Part shown: one piece after another, positions 11,555 through 21,043 of the stretch | Layout of the letters: each line of letters begins with the position of its first letter | Position numbering within the stretch: the stretch's first letter is position 1 | Assembly (NCBI RefSeq): GCF_963676735.1 | Contig: NZ_OY781464.1 | Location: 26,001 to 90,000, forward strand | Direction: 5' to 3' | From: an uncultured Draconibacterium sp. | Lineage (GTDB): Bacteria > Bacteroidota > Bacteroidia > Bacteroidales > Prolixibacteraceae | DNA: 64,000 bases | Position numbers and translations under genes: made by a program | The notes under the pieces: model-generated | Told to the model about the DNA's origin: nothing | Seen by the model: only the letters and a program-made list of their open reading frames with translations | Databases searched by the model: none

Positions 11555-12244
11555 ATGGAACTTAAAAAATCACCAAAAGCTGATCTGGAAGCCAAAAAAA
11601 ATACCTTTTGGCTGGTAGGGTTAGTAGTCGCGTTGGGAGTTTCGCTACTGGCTTTTGAGTGGACCACAAAACCTTCAAAAGTTGAGTCTTTGGGTACCAT
11701 TGAAACAGCCGAAGTTGAAGAAGAAATCATCCCTATCACTCGTGAGCAAGAGGTAAAACCACCTCCACCACCTCCACCACCAAAAGTAGTTGAGGTACTG
11801 AACATTGTTGACGATGAAGTAGAAATTGAAGACGAGCTGGAAATTGAAGATTCAGAAGCTGATGACGAAACTGTAATCGATGTGGCTCCTGTTATTGAAA
11901 CAGCCGAAGAAGAAGAAGAAGAAGAAGCTCAGGTATTCTTTATTGTTGAGGATATGCCTGAATTCCCGGGTGGAGATTTGGCATTGCGTAAGTATATCGC
12001 CAACTCGATTAAATACCCTGTAATTGCACAGGAAAACGGTATTCAGGGAAAGGTATATGTAACTTTTGTTGTAAGTAAAACAGGTAAAGTTACCGATGCT
12101 AAAATTGCCAGGGGTGTAGATCCATCACTGGATAAAGAAGCACTTCGCGTAGTTAATGCCCTTCCTGCATGGAAGCCTGGCAAACAGCGCGGAAAACCGG
12201 TTAATGTATCGTACACGGTACCAATTAATTTCGTGTTGCAGTAA
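11555..12244 (+). CDS. TonB-family energy transducer (second copy)
   Basis: 229 residues: a short cytoplasmic segment, one helix ('FWLVGLVVALGVSLLAFEW'), a periplasmic linker with eight prolines in a row followed by an unusually acidic Glu/Asp stretch (about residues 90-130), then a TonB C-terminal domain ('MPEFPGGDLALRKYIANSI', 'VIAQENGIQGKVYVTFVV', 'PAWKPGKQRGKPVNVSYTVP'). Same role as the preceding paralogue, probably with different receptor or ExbBD partners. No exbB/exbD is adjacent. It is followed by a strong terminator. Confidence 0.9.
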   Translation: MELKKSPKADLEAKKNTFWLVGLVVALGVSLLAFEWTTKPSKVESLGTIETAEVEEEIIPITREQEVKPPPPPPPPKVVEVLNIVDDEVEIEDELEIEDSEADDETVIDVAPVIETAEEEEEEEAQVFFIVEDMPEFPGGDLALRKYIANSIKYPVIAQENGIQGKVYVTFVVSKTGKVTDAKIARGVDPSLDKEALRVVNALPAWKPGKQRGKPVNVSYTVPINFVLQ

Positions 12245-12267
12245 CAAAGAAAAAACAATATTTTTGC

Positions 12268-12299
12268 ACTCCTGTTTCAATAGAAGCAGGAGTTTTTTT
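12268..12299 (+). terminator. Intrinsic terminator after the second TonB gene
   Basis: An 11-bp stem ACTCCTGTTTC / GAAGCAGGAGT (one wobble) with loop AATA, then seven T. A TAttTTTG box (12259-12266), 20 bp after a TTG, overlaps its left flank, so an hflX promoter may be interleaved here. Confidence 0.85.
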
Positions 12300-12317
12300 G
12301 TTTAAAAAGTAATGTAA

Positions 12318-13529
12318 ATGATAGAAACAGCACCAGAAACAGAGAAAGCAGTTATTGTAGGACTGATTAACCAGGATCAGGATGAACGTCAGGCAAAGGA
12401 ATACCTTGACGAGTTGGAGTTTTTGGCCGATACTGCCGGTGCGCAAGTATTAAAAAAATTTACGCAAAAGCTCGATGTTCCGAATAAAGCTACATTTGTG
12501 GGGCCCGGGAAATTGGAAGAAATAAGCAATTACATAAAAGTAGTAGAGGCTGATACCGTAATTTTCGACGACGAACTAACACCAACACAGCTGCGAAACG
12601 TTGAAAAAATTCTGGAATGTAAAATTCTGGATCGTACAAATCTTATACTTGATATCTTTGCCAAAAGAGCACAAACGGCTCATGCGAAAACACAGGTAGA
12701 ATTGGCACAATACCAATACCTGCTGCCACGTCTTACCCGAATGTGGACGCACCTCGAGCGCCAGCGTGGAGGTATCGGAATGCGGGGACCGGGTGAAACG
12801 CAGATTGAAACCGACCGCCGGATAATTCTCGATAAAATTGCCCGTTTAAAAGCACAGCTGGTAAAAATCGACAAACAAAAGGCTACTCAGCGTAAAAACC
12901 GTGGAAAAATGGTGCGTGTGGCTTTGGTGGGCTATACCAATGTGGGCAAATCAACCATTATGAATATGATGGCAAAATCAGATGTTTTTGCTGAAAATAA
13001 ACTTTTTGCTACACTCGATACAACTGTGCGTAAAGTCGTTATTGGTAATTTGCCCTTTCTGTTGGCCGATACCGTTGGCTTCATTCGCAAATTACCACAC
13101 GGACTGGTAGAGTCATTTAAATCAACATTGGATGAGGTGCGGGAAGCCGACATATTGCTTCATGTGGTAGATATCTCGCATCCCGGATTTGAAGAGCAGA
13201 TAGAAACGGTAGACAGTACCCTAAAAGAAATAGAGGCCGGCGATAAGCCTACTTATTACATTTTTAATAAAATTGACGCATTTACCTACGAGGAAAAAGA
13301 CGAAGACGACTTGTCGCCACGGACAAGGGATAACTTTACTTTAGATGAGTGGAAAAAATCGTGGATGGCAAAAAGCAATACACCCGCACTTTTTATTTCG
13401 GCCAAAGAGAAAACCAATATCGAAGATTTTAAAACAGAACTTTACGAAAAAGTGAAAGGAATTCATTCGCAGCGTTTCCCGTATAACGATTATCTGTATA
13501 ATTCGGAGTGGACGGAAGGCGTGCAGTAA
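12318..13529 (+). CDS. hflX: GTPase HflX
   Basis: 403 residues with the HflX N-terminal domain ('VGPGKLEEI'), the glycine-rich linker ('RQRGGIGMRGPGETQIETDR') and a G domain: G1 'GYTNVGKST', G3 'DTVGFIRKLP', G4 'NKID', G5-like 'ISAKEKTNI'. HflX is a ribosome-associated GTPase that splits stalled or hibernating 70S ribosomes under stress. The length is normal for the family. It stands alone, convergent with folK. Confidence 0.95.
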   Translation: MIETAPETEKAVIVGLINQDQDERQAKEYLDELEFLADTAGAQVLKKFTQKLDVPNKATFVGPGKLEEISNYIKVVEADTVIFDDELTPTQLRNVEKILECKILDRTNLILDIFAKRAQTAHAKTQVELAQYQYLLPRLTRMWTHLERQRGGIGMRGPGETQIETDRRIILDKIARLKAQLVKIDKQKATQRKNRGKMVRVALVGYTNVGKSTIMNMMAKSDVFAENKLFATLDTTVRKVVIGNLPFLLADTVGFIRKLPHGLVESFKSTLDEVREADILLHVVDISHPGFEEQIETVDSTLKEIEAGDKPTYYIFNKIDAFTYEEKDEDDLSPRTRDNFTLDEWKKSWMAKSNTPALFISAKEKTNIEDFKTELYEKVKGIHSQRFPYNDYLYNSEWTEGVQ

Positions 13530-13562
13530 GTCTTAATATTATATTTTATAAAGGAGAAGCGT

Positions 13563-14057
13563 TTATGGTTTATCCTGAATTTTTTTAATGATGGAGTCAT
13601 CTCTGCACGATTCCAGCATTTCGATACTGGTTAAACGCCGCAAGGGATGCTTTAACTTCGGAGCAATTTCAACCAAAGGAACCAAAACAAAACGACGTTC
13701 ATGAATTTTTGGATGAGGTATAATTAACGATTTTGATTCCATAAACTCATCGTTGAAATACAGGATGTCAATATCCATTTCGCGCGATGAATAGCGTTCA
13801 ATTCCTCTTTTTCGGCCAAAATCGGCTTCAATCTCATGAATTCGCCAAAGCAGCTCCTCTGCCTCAAGCTTTGTTTCAATAACAATTACCTGGTTCCAAA
13901 AGGCATGTTCGGCCTGAAAACCCCAGGGTGGAGTCTCATAAACCGACGATTTCTGAACTATTTTACCAAGCTTTAGTTCTATTAATGTGTAAGCATGGTT
14001 AAAATTTTTCTCCTTATTGCCAATATTTCCACCTATGCCAAGAAATACCTTGTTCAT
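13563..14057 (-). CDS. folK: 2-amino-4-hydroxy-6-hydroxymethyldihydropteridine pyrophosphokinase
   Basis: 164 residues, normal for HPPK. Visible family motifs are 'FLGIGGNIGNKEKN' at the N-terminus, 'VYETPPWGFQ', the Mg-binding 'SREMDIDILYF' (DxD) and 'IPHPKIHERRFVLVPL'. It transfers pyrophosphate from ATP to 6-hydroxymethyl-7,8-dihydropterin in folate synthesis. It is monocistronic and divergent from sppA. Confidence 0.95.
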   Translation of the reverse strand: MNKVFLGIGGNIGNKEKNFNHAYTLIELKLGKIVQKSSVYETPPWGFQAEHAFWNQVIVIETKLEAEELLWRIHEIEADFGRKRGIERYSSREMDIDILYFNDEFMESKSLIIPHPKIHERRFVLVPLVEIAPKLKHPLRRLTSIEMLESCRDDSIIKKIQDKP

Positions 14058-14224
14058 TGTGTCTTATATTTGTAATTCCTTTAGTAAAATATTACTCATT
14101 TAGTAATGAAGAGCAAAAATATAAAATGAGACCCAATAAAGTTAGCTATTTATTACCTACATTGTTGACTAAATTGGGAAAGAGTAGTACGAAATTTATT
14201 AAAACAAACATAAAAAATTAAACA

Positions 14225-16012
14225 ATGAAAGAATTCTTCAAATACGTATTAGCGACCATTGTTGGTGTTTTGGCCTTGTCGCTTATTGGTACTTTTCTAA
14301 TGTTTATTGTTATCGGAGCAATTGTTGCCTCTTCAGAAAAAGACGTAACTGTTGCCGAACAATCAATGCTTGTAATTGATTTAAGTCAGAGTATTGTTGA
14401 TCGTGCCCCTAATGATCCATTTGAAGACTTGGAGCTTCCGGGAATTTTTAGTTCAGTTAAAACCATTGGGCTCGATAATATTAGCAAATCGTTGGAGAAA
14501 GCTGTTGATGATGACCGGATTAAAGGCATTTACCTGAAATTGTCGACAACAAACGGAGGAATGGCATCGGTTGAGGAAATTCGAAATGCACTAATTGCTT
14601 TTAAAGACAGCTGCGACAAACCCATTTATGCCTGTGCCGACCAAATGATACTCGACCAGAAAGGTTATTATGTAGCCACAGTGGCCGATCAGATTGTTCT
14701 GCATCCTGAAGTATCACTCGATTTTCGCGGATTGAGTGGTGAACTAACTTTCTTTAAAAATGCATTAGATAAACTGGGTGTTGAAATGCAGATAATTCGT
14801 GGCCCAAACAATAAGTTTAAAGCAGCAGTAGAGCCTTTTATGCTTGATAAAATGAGCCAGGAAAACCGCGAACAGCGTTTGGTGTATATGAATAGTTTAT
14901 GGAATCATATGCTAAAAGGAATAGCCGAAGCACGGGGTATTTCGGTAGAGGATTTAAATGCTTTGGCCGACGAAGTACAGACCTTTAAAAAAGCTGCAGC
15001 AATGGTTGAAAATGGTTTGATTGACGCTGTCAAATACCGCGATGAAGTGCTGGACGATATGCGCGAAATTACAGGAATAGAAGGCACTGAAGGAGTGCCC
15101 ATTGTTGATGTAAAAGCTTATGCAAAGGCTCCGGTTAAAGGAAAAACAAAAAAATACAGCCGTAATAAAATTGCCGTTATTTATGCCAGTGGCGAAATAG
15201 GAGCTGCACTTAGTGCCGGAGAAGGAATTAACGGCGATAAACTCGGAAAAGAGATTCGGAAAGTTCGTCAGGACAGTGCCTATAAAGCTATTGTTTTGCG
15301 TGTTAATTCGCCTGGAGGCGCAGTTTTTGATTCGGAAACAATTTGGCGCGAGGTAAAACTGGCTGCCGAAGAAAAAACTTTGGTGGTTTCGTTTGGCGAT
15401 GTAGCAGCATCAGGTGGTTATTATATTTCGTGTCCGGCTGATAAAATCGTTGCCAGTCCAAATACAATAACCGGATCGATTGGAATTTTTGGTCAGATTC
15501 CAAACTTTGGCGAATTAATGAACGATAAGCTTGGTATTACAACCGATGCCGTTGGCACTAACGAACATTCGAGCTTTATTTCTTTGTCGCGCCCCATGAC
15601 TCCCTACGAGAAACAACGCATGACCCAATATATTTCAATTGGTTACGATACCTTCCTGTCGCATGTGGCCGATGGCCGCGGAATGACAAAAGAACAGGTT
15701 GACAACATTGGGCAGGGCCGCGTGTGGAGTGGCGAAAATGCCATGGAGATAGGCCTTGTTGATGAATTTGGCGGCTTGGAAGATGCCATTGAGCTTGCTG
15801 CCGAAATGGAAGGCCTTGAGGATTACCGTACCATCGCACTGCCCGAATTGCCAAATCCTTTTGAAGAAATGTTTAAGCTCGGCGGTAACGCAAAAGCACG
15901 CATTTTAAAGGGCGAACTTGGCGACAAATACCGCTATTACGAATACATGAAAAAAGCAGCCGGGATGAATGGAATATATGCTCGCATGCCTTACGATATT
16001 TATCTGAATTAA
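14225..16012 (+). CDS. sppA: Signal peptide peptidase SppA, long (67K) type
   Basis: 595 residues with one N-terminal membrane anchor ('LALSLIGTFLMFIVIGAIV') and two tandem S49 peptidase domains. The catalytic Lys is expected in 'RGPNNKFKAAVEPF' in the first domain and the catalytic Ser in 'GDVAASGGYYIS' in the second, as in the E. coli long form. It degrades cleaved signal peptides in the inner membrane. It is followed directly by a strong terminator, so probably monocistronic. Confidence 0.94.
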   Translation: MKEFFKYVLATIVGVLALSLIGTFLMFIVIGAIVASSEKDVTVAEQSMLVIDLSQSIVDRAPNDPFEDLELPGIFSSVKTIGLDNISKSLEKAVDDDRIKGIYLKLSTTNGGMASVEEIRNALIAFKDSCDKPIYACADQMILDQKGYYVATVADQIVLHPEVSLDFRGLSGELTFFKNALDKLGVEMQIIRGPNNKFKAAVEPFMLDKMSQENREQRLVYMNSLWNHMLKGIAEARGISVEDLNALADEVQTFKKAAAMVENGLIDAVKYRDEVLDDMREITGIEGTEGVPIVDVKAYAKAPVKGKTKKYSRNKIAVIYASGEIGAALSAGEGINGDKLGKEIRKVRQDSAYKAIVLRVNSPGGAVFDSETIWREVKLAAEEKTLVVSFGDVAASGGYYISCPADKIVASPNTITGSIGIFGQIPNFGELMNDKLGITTDAVGTNEHSSFISLSRPMTPYEKQRMTQYISIGYDTFLSHVADGRGMTKEQVDNIGQGRVWSGENAMEIGLVDEFGGLEDAIELAAEMEGLEDYRTIALPELPNPFEEMFKLGGNAKARILKGELGDKYRYYEYMKKAAGMNGIYARMPYDIYLN

Positions 16013-16034
16013 TACGGGCAATCCATAAAATTAG

Positions 16035-16069
16035 AAGGATGCATCATAAGCTGTGATGCATCCTTTTTC
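16035..16069 (+). terminator. Intrinsic terminator after sppA
   Basis: A perfect 10-bp stem GGATGCATCA / TGATGCATCC with a 7-nt loop, followed by TTTTT. Confidence 0.85.
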
Positions 16070-16106
16070 TTATCTTAGCTTTCTATTTTTTGAAGAACAA
16101 TTATAA

Positions 16107-17213
16107 ATGGCGAAAATTTTCCTTTACCCGCTTTCCTGGCTGTATGGTTTTGTTGTTTTTTTACGAAACAGAGCCTACGATTTAAAAATAGTTAAGTCGA
16201 AAGAATTTGATGTTCCTGTTATTTCAATCGGTAATATTACCGTTGGCGGAACTGGCAAAACTCCTCATGTGGAATACCTGGTATACCTGCTAAAAGATAC
16301 CTACGAAGTGGCTACTTTAAGCAGGGGGTATAAACGAAAAACAAAAGGGTTTCGTTGGGTTGAAAAGCAATCTACCGCCCTTGAAGTTGGCGATGAACCT
16401 TTGCAGATTAAAAATAAATTTCCAGACGTAACAGTGTCGGTATGCGAAGATCGGGTAAAAGGGGTGGAAAAATTACTCGAACCTGCCGAAGGAAAAACAC
16501 CCGATGTGGTATTGCTCGACGACGCCTTTCAGCACCGGAGAATAACACCGGGAATAAATATTTTGTTGATTGATTACAACCGGCAAATAAAAAATGATAC
16601 CCTATTGCCTGCCGGCCGCTTACGCGAAGGTGTATACCAAATGCGACGTGCAAATATTATTTTATTTACAAAATGCCCCGAAGAGGTTACGCCAATAATG
16701 CGCCGTATTTTGCAAAACGATGTAAATTTGCTGCCCTACCAGAAATTGTATTTTACCCGGCTGGTATACGGAACCTTGCAGCCCATTTTTAATGCGCCTG
16801 AATTGGATGAGGCCAGTTACAGAAATGTAAGCTGCCACATGTTGGTAGTAACCGGAATTGCATCGCCAAAACAAATGCACTCGTTTATTAAAAAAATGGG
16901 CACACAAATGGAAACGCTTACATTTTCTGACCACCATGCCTATACAACCAACGATATTGTTGAAATTGAAAAACGATTTCAGGCAATAAACTCAGAAAAA
17001 AAGATAATTGTTACAACCGAAAAGGATGCCATGCGTTTTAAAGACATCGAGGAAATAAGCGATGCCTTAAAAGCTGCCATGTACTACCTGCCGGTAAAAG
17101 TTGATTTCCTTGAAGAAGAAAAAAAATCGTTTAATAAGAAGATATTGAATTATGTTGGAGAAAATAAAAGCAACCGCGAGCTTCATAAAAGAAAGAATTC
17201 AGGCAAGTCCTGA
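16107..17213 (+). CDS. lpxK: Tetraacyldisaccharide 4'-kinase
   Basis: 368 residues. An N-terminal hydrophobic helix ('LYPLSWLYGFVVFLRNRAY') is followed by the LpxK P-loop 'GNITVGGTGKTPHVEYL', 'LSRGYKRKTKGF' and 'LLDDAFQHRRI'. It phosphorylates the lipid A disaccharide at the 4' position at the inner membrane. Its last 62 bp overlap the purine nucleoside phosphorylase gene in another frame, suggesting translational coupling. The C-terminal tail ('NYVGENKSNRELHKRK') is a by-product of that overlap. Confidence 0.95.
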   Translation: MAKIFLYPLSWLYGFVVFLRNRAYDLKIVKSKEFDVPVISIGNITVGGTGKTPHVEYLVYLLKDTYEVATLSRGYKRKTKGFRWVEKQSTALEVGDEPLQIKNKFPDVTVSVCEDRVKGVEKLLEPAEGKTPDVVLLDDAFQHRRITPGINILLIDYNRQIKNDTLLPAGRLREGVYQMRRANIILFTKCPEEVTPIMRRILQNDVNLLPYQKLYFTRLVYGTLQPIFNAPELDEASYRNVSCHMLVVTGIASPKQMHSFIKKMGTQMETLTFSDHHAYTTNDIVEIEKRFQAINSEKKIIVTTEKDAMRFKDIEEISDALKAAMYYLPVKVDFLEEEKKSFNKKILNYVGENKSNRELHKRKNSGKS

Positions 17214-17967
17214 GATTGGTATTATACTTGGAACCGGTCTTGGAGGCCTGGTTAACGAAATTGAAATAATTGATTCGATACCCTATACCGATATTCCGAA
17301 TTTTCCGGTGTCGACAGTTGACGGACATGCCGGCCGGTTAATATACGGCAAACTGGGTAATAAGGAAGTGTTGGCCATGCAAGGTCGCTTTCATTATTAC
17401 GAAGGTTACGATATGAAAGAGGTTACCTTTCCGGTGCGGGTAATGAAATTTGTTGGTGTAAAAAATCTTTTTGTTTCCAATGCCAGTGGCGGATTAAACC
17501 CCGATTGGCAGGTTGGCGCAATTGTATTGCTTACCGATCATATTAATTTCTTCCCCGATCATCCGCTGCGTGGTAAAAACCAGGAGGAACTCGGACCGCG
17601 TTTCCCGGATATGAGTAAGGCATACAGCCAGCGTTTGCGCAACAAGGCTAAGCTTATTGCTCTGCAAAACGGTATTGATGTAAAAGAAGGTGTTTATGTA
17701 GGCGTTTCGGGGCCTACCTTTGAAACTCCTGCCGAATATAAAATGTTCCGCATTTTGGGTGGCGACATTGTGGGGATGTCAACCGTGCCCGAGGTAATTG
17801 TTGCCCGACACATGGACATGCGCGTTTTTGGAATTTCAATTGTAACCGACAGCGGAGTACCCGGTGAGATTGTTGAAATATCGCACGAAGAAGTGCAGGA
17901 AGTTGCAATGAAAGCAGAACCGAATATGACTCTGATTATGAAAGAACTAATACAGAGTATTGAGTAG
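17152..17967 (+). CDS. Purine-nucleoside phosphorylase (PNP/MTAP family, trimeric type)
   Basis: 271 residues starting 'MLEKIKATASFIKERI', the typical start for this family, which fixes the start inside lpxK. Motifs: 'GIILGTGLGGLV' (phosphate site), 'GRFHYYEGYDM', 'FVSNASGGLNP', 'GPTFETPAEYKM', 'VGMSTVPEVIVARH' and 'VTDSGVPG'. It phosphorolyses inosine and guanosine to free base plus ribose-1-phosphate in purine salvage. Translation is probably coupled to lpxK. Confidence 0.93.
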   Translation: MLEKIKATASFIKERIQASPEIGIILGTGLGGLVNEIEIIDSIPYTDIPNFPVSTVDGHAGRLIYGKLGNKEVLAMQGRFHYYEGYDMKEVTFPVRVMKFVGVKNLFVSNASGGLNPDWQVGAIVLLTDHINFFPDHPLRGKNQEELGPRFPDMSKAYSQRLRNKAKLIALQNGIDVKEGVYVGVSGPTFETPAEYKMFRILGGDIVGMSTVPEVIVARHMDMRVFGISIVTDSGVPGEIVEISHEEVQEVAMKAEPNMTLIMKELIQSIE

Positions 17968-18110
17968 ATAACACATCGTCTTTCTCTTATTTTGATTGAG
18001 AAGGAGGAAGGAAAATCATTCCTTCACCAGGCTTTTTTGAATAAAAGAATACCGGTGAAGTGTAACAACCAGAGCGGTTTCAGCCGTCGGATTCGATTTT
18101 TTTATAGCTC

Positions 18111-19076
18111 ATGAAATTAAAGATTATACACGTGAAAAATTTAGGTTTTATTTTAATAATGGCACTTGCGCTTTTTAGTTGTACCGAAAACAAAACTAAA
18201 ACTGCAGAATTGGTGCTCGATTCGCAATCGGTATTGGGCGAGGGAGCCATCTGGAATTACAAAACCGGCGAGTTAATGTGGGTAGATATAAAAAAGGAGA
18301 TTCTGAATATTTATAATCCGGCATCGGCTTTTAACAAAGAAATGTTTACCGGGCAAATGATTGGAACCGTAGTGCCTGCCGAAAGTGGTAATGCTCTGGT
18401 GGCTTTACAAAAAGGCATTTATTTTTTCGACATTGAAACCGGGAGTAAAAAGTTACTGGCTGCCCCTGAACCCGATAAGCCTGCCAACCGGTTTAATGAT
18501 GGGAAGTGCGACCCTTCAGGAAGGTTCTGGGCCGGAACGATAAGTACCAAAGGCGAGCGCGAAGTGGCCGCATTGTACCGCTTCGATCCGGATACCTCAA
18601 TTCATAAAATGGTGGATAAGGTGAGTATTTCAAATGGCATTGTTTGGTCGGGCGACAAAACAAAAATGTACTACATTGATACGCCTACCCACAAAGTTAT
18701 GGCTTACGATTATGACGACACCACAGGTGAAATCTCAAATCCACGAGTGGCCCTAACTATCCCAAACGAATTGGGTGGCCCCGATGGAATGACCATCGAC
18801 GAAAACGATAACCTTTGGATAGCCCTTTGGGGAGGTTCGGCAGTTGGCTGCTGGAATCCCGAAAGTGGAGAGCTGATTGATAAAATTGAAGTTCCGGCAA
18901 AAAATGTCACCTCGTGTGCCTTTGGCGATAACGACCTTGGAACACTCTACATTACCTCGGCCCGGCAAAATACCAGCCCCGAAGAACTGGAAAAATGGCC
19001 ACATGCCGGTGGTGTGTTTAAGTTTAGACCCGGTGTTAAAGGCGTGCAGGCTTTTTATTTTAACGATGTAAACTAA
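18111..19076 (+). CDS. SMP-30/gluconolactonase/regucalcin-family lipoprotein
   Basis: 321 residues with a lipoprotein signal ('LIMALALFSCTEN', Cys as lipobox) and a six-bladed propeller of the SMP-30 family: 'LGEGAIWNYKTGELMWVDI' (metal-ligand Glu), 'NRFNDGKCDPSGRFWAGT', 'SNGIVWSGDKTKMYYIDT' and 'PDGMTIDENDNLWIALWGG'. Known members hydrolyse sugar lactones. A periplasmic or surface lactonase is likely; the substrate is not evident. The next gene follows after 7 bp, so they may share a transcript. Confidence 0.88.
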   Translation: MKLKIIHVKNLGFILIMALALFSCTENKTKTAELVLDSQSVLGEGAIWNYKTGELMWVDIKKEILNIYNPASAFNKEMFTGQMIGTVVPAESGNALVALQKGIYFFDIETGSKKLLAAPEPDKPANRFNDGKCDPSGRFWAGTISTKGEREVAALYRFDPDTSIHKMVDKVSISNGIVWSGDKTKMYYIDTPTHKVMAYDYDDTTGEISNPRVALTIPNELGGPDGMTIDENDNLWIALWGGSAVGCWNPESGELIDKIEVPAKNVTSCAFGDNDLGTLYITSARQNTSPEELEKWPHAGGVFKFRPGVKGVQAFYFNDVN

Positions 19077-19083
19077 CCGGTTT

Positions 19084-19788
19084 ATGAATCTGCTTGTATT
19101 GGCACTTGCGCCTGTTGTTATTATTGCCGCCTATATTTATTTTCGCGATAAATACGAAAAGGAACCTCTACGCCTCTTGTTTTTTGCATTGTTGGCCGGA
19201 GGGCTTACTGTTATTCCAATTCTTTTTCTTGAAGGTTTTTTAGACCGGTTTACCCTGCAATTTCCAGGATTGCTTTCGGCAGCATGGAAAGCATTTGTGG
19301 TGGCCGCTTTTTCTGAAGAACTTTTTAAATACCTGGCCTTGTATCTCCTGATCTGGAAAAGCCCCGAGTTTAACGAAAAATTTGATGGCATTGTTTATGC
19401 CACCTACGTGTCGTTAGGGTTTGCGGCAGTTGAGAATGTACTGTACGTAATGGATGGCGGATTAAGCACCGGACTTATGCGGGCGGTAACTGCTGTGCCG
19501 GCGCATGCTATTTTCGGAATTACCATGGGTTTTTATTTTGGCCTGGCAAAATTTTACGAAAAGGAACAGAAAATACTCAAGCAGAAAGCGCTGTTGTTAC
19601 CCCTTGTTTTACATGGTATTTACGATTTTATTTTGTTTACCGAAATTGCCTGGTTAACAATAGTTTTTGTGGGGTTTGTGGTTTACCTCTATGTTTCGGG
19701 CCTTAAACGTATGCGCGAACTTTCGAAACAATCGATTTACAACACCGATTATAATTTATTGAACGACAAACTGGGGAAATCAAAGTAG
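19084..19788 (+). CDS. PrsW-family intramembrane metalloprotease
   Basis: 234 residues, almost wholly hydrophobic with about seven transmembrane helices. The PrsW motifs are present: 'FSEELFKYLAL' (EExxK), 'GFAAVENVLYV' (E in the second active-site motif) and 'HAIFGITMGFY'. Family members cleave membrane substrates such as anti-sigma factors. It sits between the lactonase-like gene (7 bp) and the PLP enzyme (2 bp), forming a tight three-gene run whose functional link is unclear. Confidence 0.85.
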   Translation: MNLLVLALAPVVIIAAYIYFRDKYEKEPLRLLFFALLAGGLTVIPILFLEGFLDRFTLQFPGLLSAAWKAFVVAAFSEELFKYLALYLLIWKSPEFNEKFDGIVYATYVSLGFAAVENVLYVMDGGLSTGLMRAVTAVPAHAIFGITMGFYFGLAKFYEKEQKILKQKALLLPLVLHGIYDFILFTEIAWLTIVFVGFVVYLYVSGLKRMRELSKQSIYNTDYNLLNDKLGKSK

Positions 19789-19790
19789 CT

Positions 19791-20735
19791 ATGGATATTC
19801 CTAATTATATCAACGTTGAACAGGCTCACAAAATCGTACAAAAATATGCCCATCGTACACCGGTGATGTCGTCGGCAAGTATTAATAAAATTGTCGGAGC
19901 CGAGTTGTATTTTAAATGCGAAAATCTGCAAAAGGTAGGAGCATTTAAATTTCGGGGAGCGTGTAATGCCGTGTTTTCGTTAAGTGAAGAAGAAGCGCAA
20001 AAAGGTGTGGCCACACATTCGTCGGGAAACCATGCCGCAGCACTGGCGCTTGCAGCCCGTATGCGTGGCATTGATGCGCATATTGTAATGCCCGAAAATT
20101 CACCCGAAATAAAAAAGAAAGCCGTGGCCGGATATGGCGCAAAAATTACCTTTTGCAAACCTACTTTGCAGGCACGCGAAAGTACGCTGGCAAAAGTGAT
20201 TGAAGAAACCGGAGCAACAGAAATTCATCCCTACAATAATTTTTATGTAATTGCCGGACAAGGAACAGCCACCAAAGAATTGATTGAAGACAAAGGCAAA
20301 TTCGATATTATTATAGCACCGGTTGGTGGTGGCGGTTTATTAAGCGGAACAGCTATTTCAAGCAAACAATTGTTGCCCGCCTGCAAAGTTATTGCTGCCG
20401 AACCGGACGGAGCCGATGACGCTTATCGTTCGTTTCATTCTAAAAAATGGGTGCCTTCCGAAAATCCGAAAACAATTGCCGACGGTTTGCTGACTTCGTT
20501 AGGCGAACGGAATTTCAAAATAATACTCGACAAAGTAGATGATGTCGTTACCGTTTCGGAAGAAAGTATAGTGGAAGCCATGCGCATGATTTGGGAGCGC
20601 ATGAAAATAATTATCGAACCATCTTCGGCTGTGCCATTGGCTGCTATCCTCGAAAAGAAAGTGGATGTGCCGGGCAAAAAAGTAGGTATTATTCTTTCGG
20701 GTGGTAATCTGGATTTAGGGAAGTTGCCGTTTTAA
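19791..20735 (+). CDS. Threonine/serine dehydratase-like PLP enzyme (fold type II)
   Basis: 314 residues with the PLP lysine in 'GAFKFRGACNAVFSL', the substrate loop 'HSSGNHAAALALAARM', the phosphate cradle 'VGGGGLLSGTA' and 'IILSGGNLDL' near the C-terminus. The short length without an ACT domain points to catabolic threonine deaminase or serine racemase-type enzymes rather than biosynthetic IlvA. It starts 2 bp after the PrsW stop. Which amino acid it uses cannot be decided from sequence. Confidence 0.88.
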   Translation: MDIPNYINVEQAHKIVQKYAHRTPVMSSASINKIVGAELYFKCENLQKVGAFKFRGACNAVFSLSEEEAQKGVATHSSGNHAAALALAARMRGIDAHIVMPENSPEIKKKAVAGYGAKITFCKPTLQARESTLAKVIEETGATEIHPYNNFYVIAGQGTATKELIEDKGKFDIIIAPVGGGGLLSGTAISSKQLLPACKVIAAEPDGADDAYRSFHSKKWVPSENPKTIADGLLTSLGERNFKIILDKVDDVVTVSEESIVEAMRMIWERMKIIIEPSSAVPLAAILEKKVDVPGKKVGIILSGGNLDLGKLPF

Positions 20736-20741
20736 TGACAG

Positions 20742-20966
20742 TTAAGAGAGGGGCACGAAGCAATCCCCCGTTTTCGCAATATAATCCCCAAAGGGCATAA
20801 AAGGCGCCCCCGTTTTTATAAGGTCATCCCCAGGGGGCACGAAACCATCCCCAAGGGGCACGGACTCATCCCCCTGGGGCACATAACGCGCCCCTGTTTT
20901 CGTAAGACAATCCCCAAGGCGCACAAAGCAAAAAACCAGGGGCACAAGCTTCGCCCCAAGGGGCAC
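20742..20966. repeat. Tandem 21-bp degenerate repeat array (about 10 units)
   Basis: Units of about 21 bp follow the pattern ATCCCCAAGGGGCACGnnnnn, alternating with a variant in which AAGGGG is replaced by CGTTTT. Many units contain the palindrome CCCCAAGGGG. Because 21 is a multiple of 3, the minus strand stays open and would read as heptapeptides of the type VPLGDxx from a GTG codon. There is no sign that it is translated. It lies 6 bp after the dehydratase stop and could be a noncoding RNA or DNA element. Confidence 0.7.
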
Positions 20967-21043
20967 GTTTCGTTAAAATGAGGGAAATAATTAGAAAGCT
21001 AATGTGAAAAGGTGAAAGTCGAGGGGAAAAGTTCAGTGACCGC

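Noticed and set aside
20742..20966. Possible protein of heptapeptide repeats on the minus strand
   Set aside because: The open frame follows automatically from a 21-bp period; GTG start and no ribosome-binding context.
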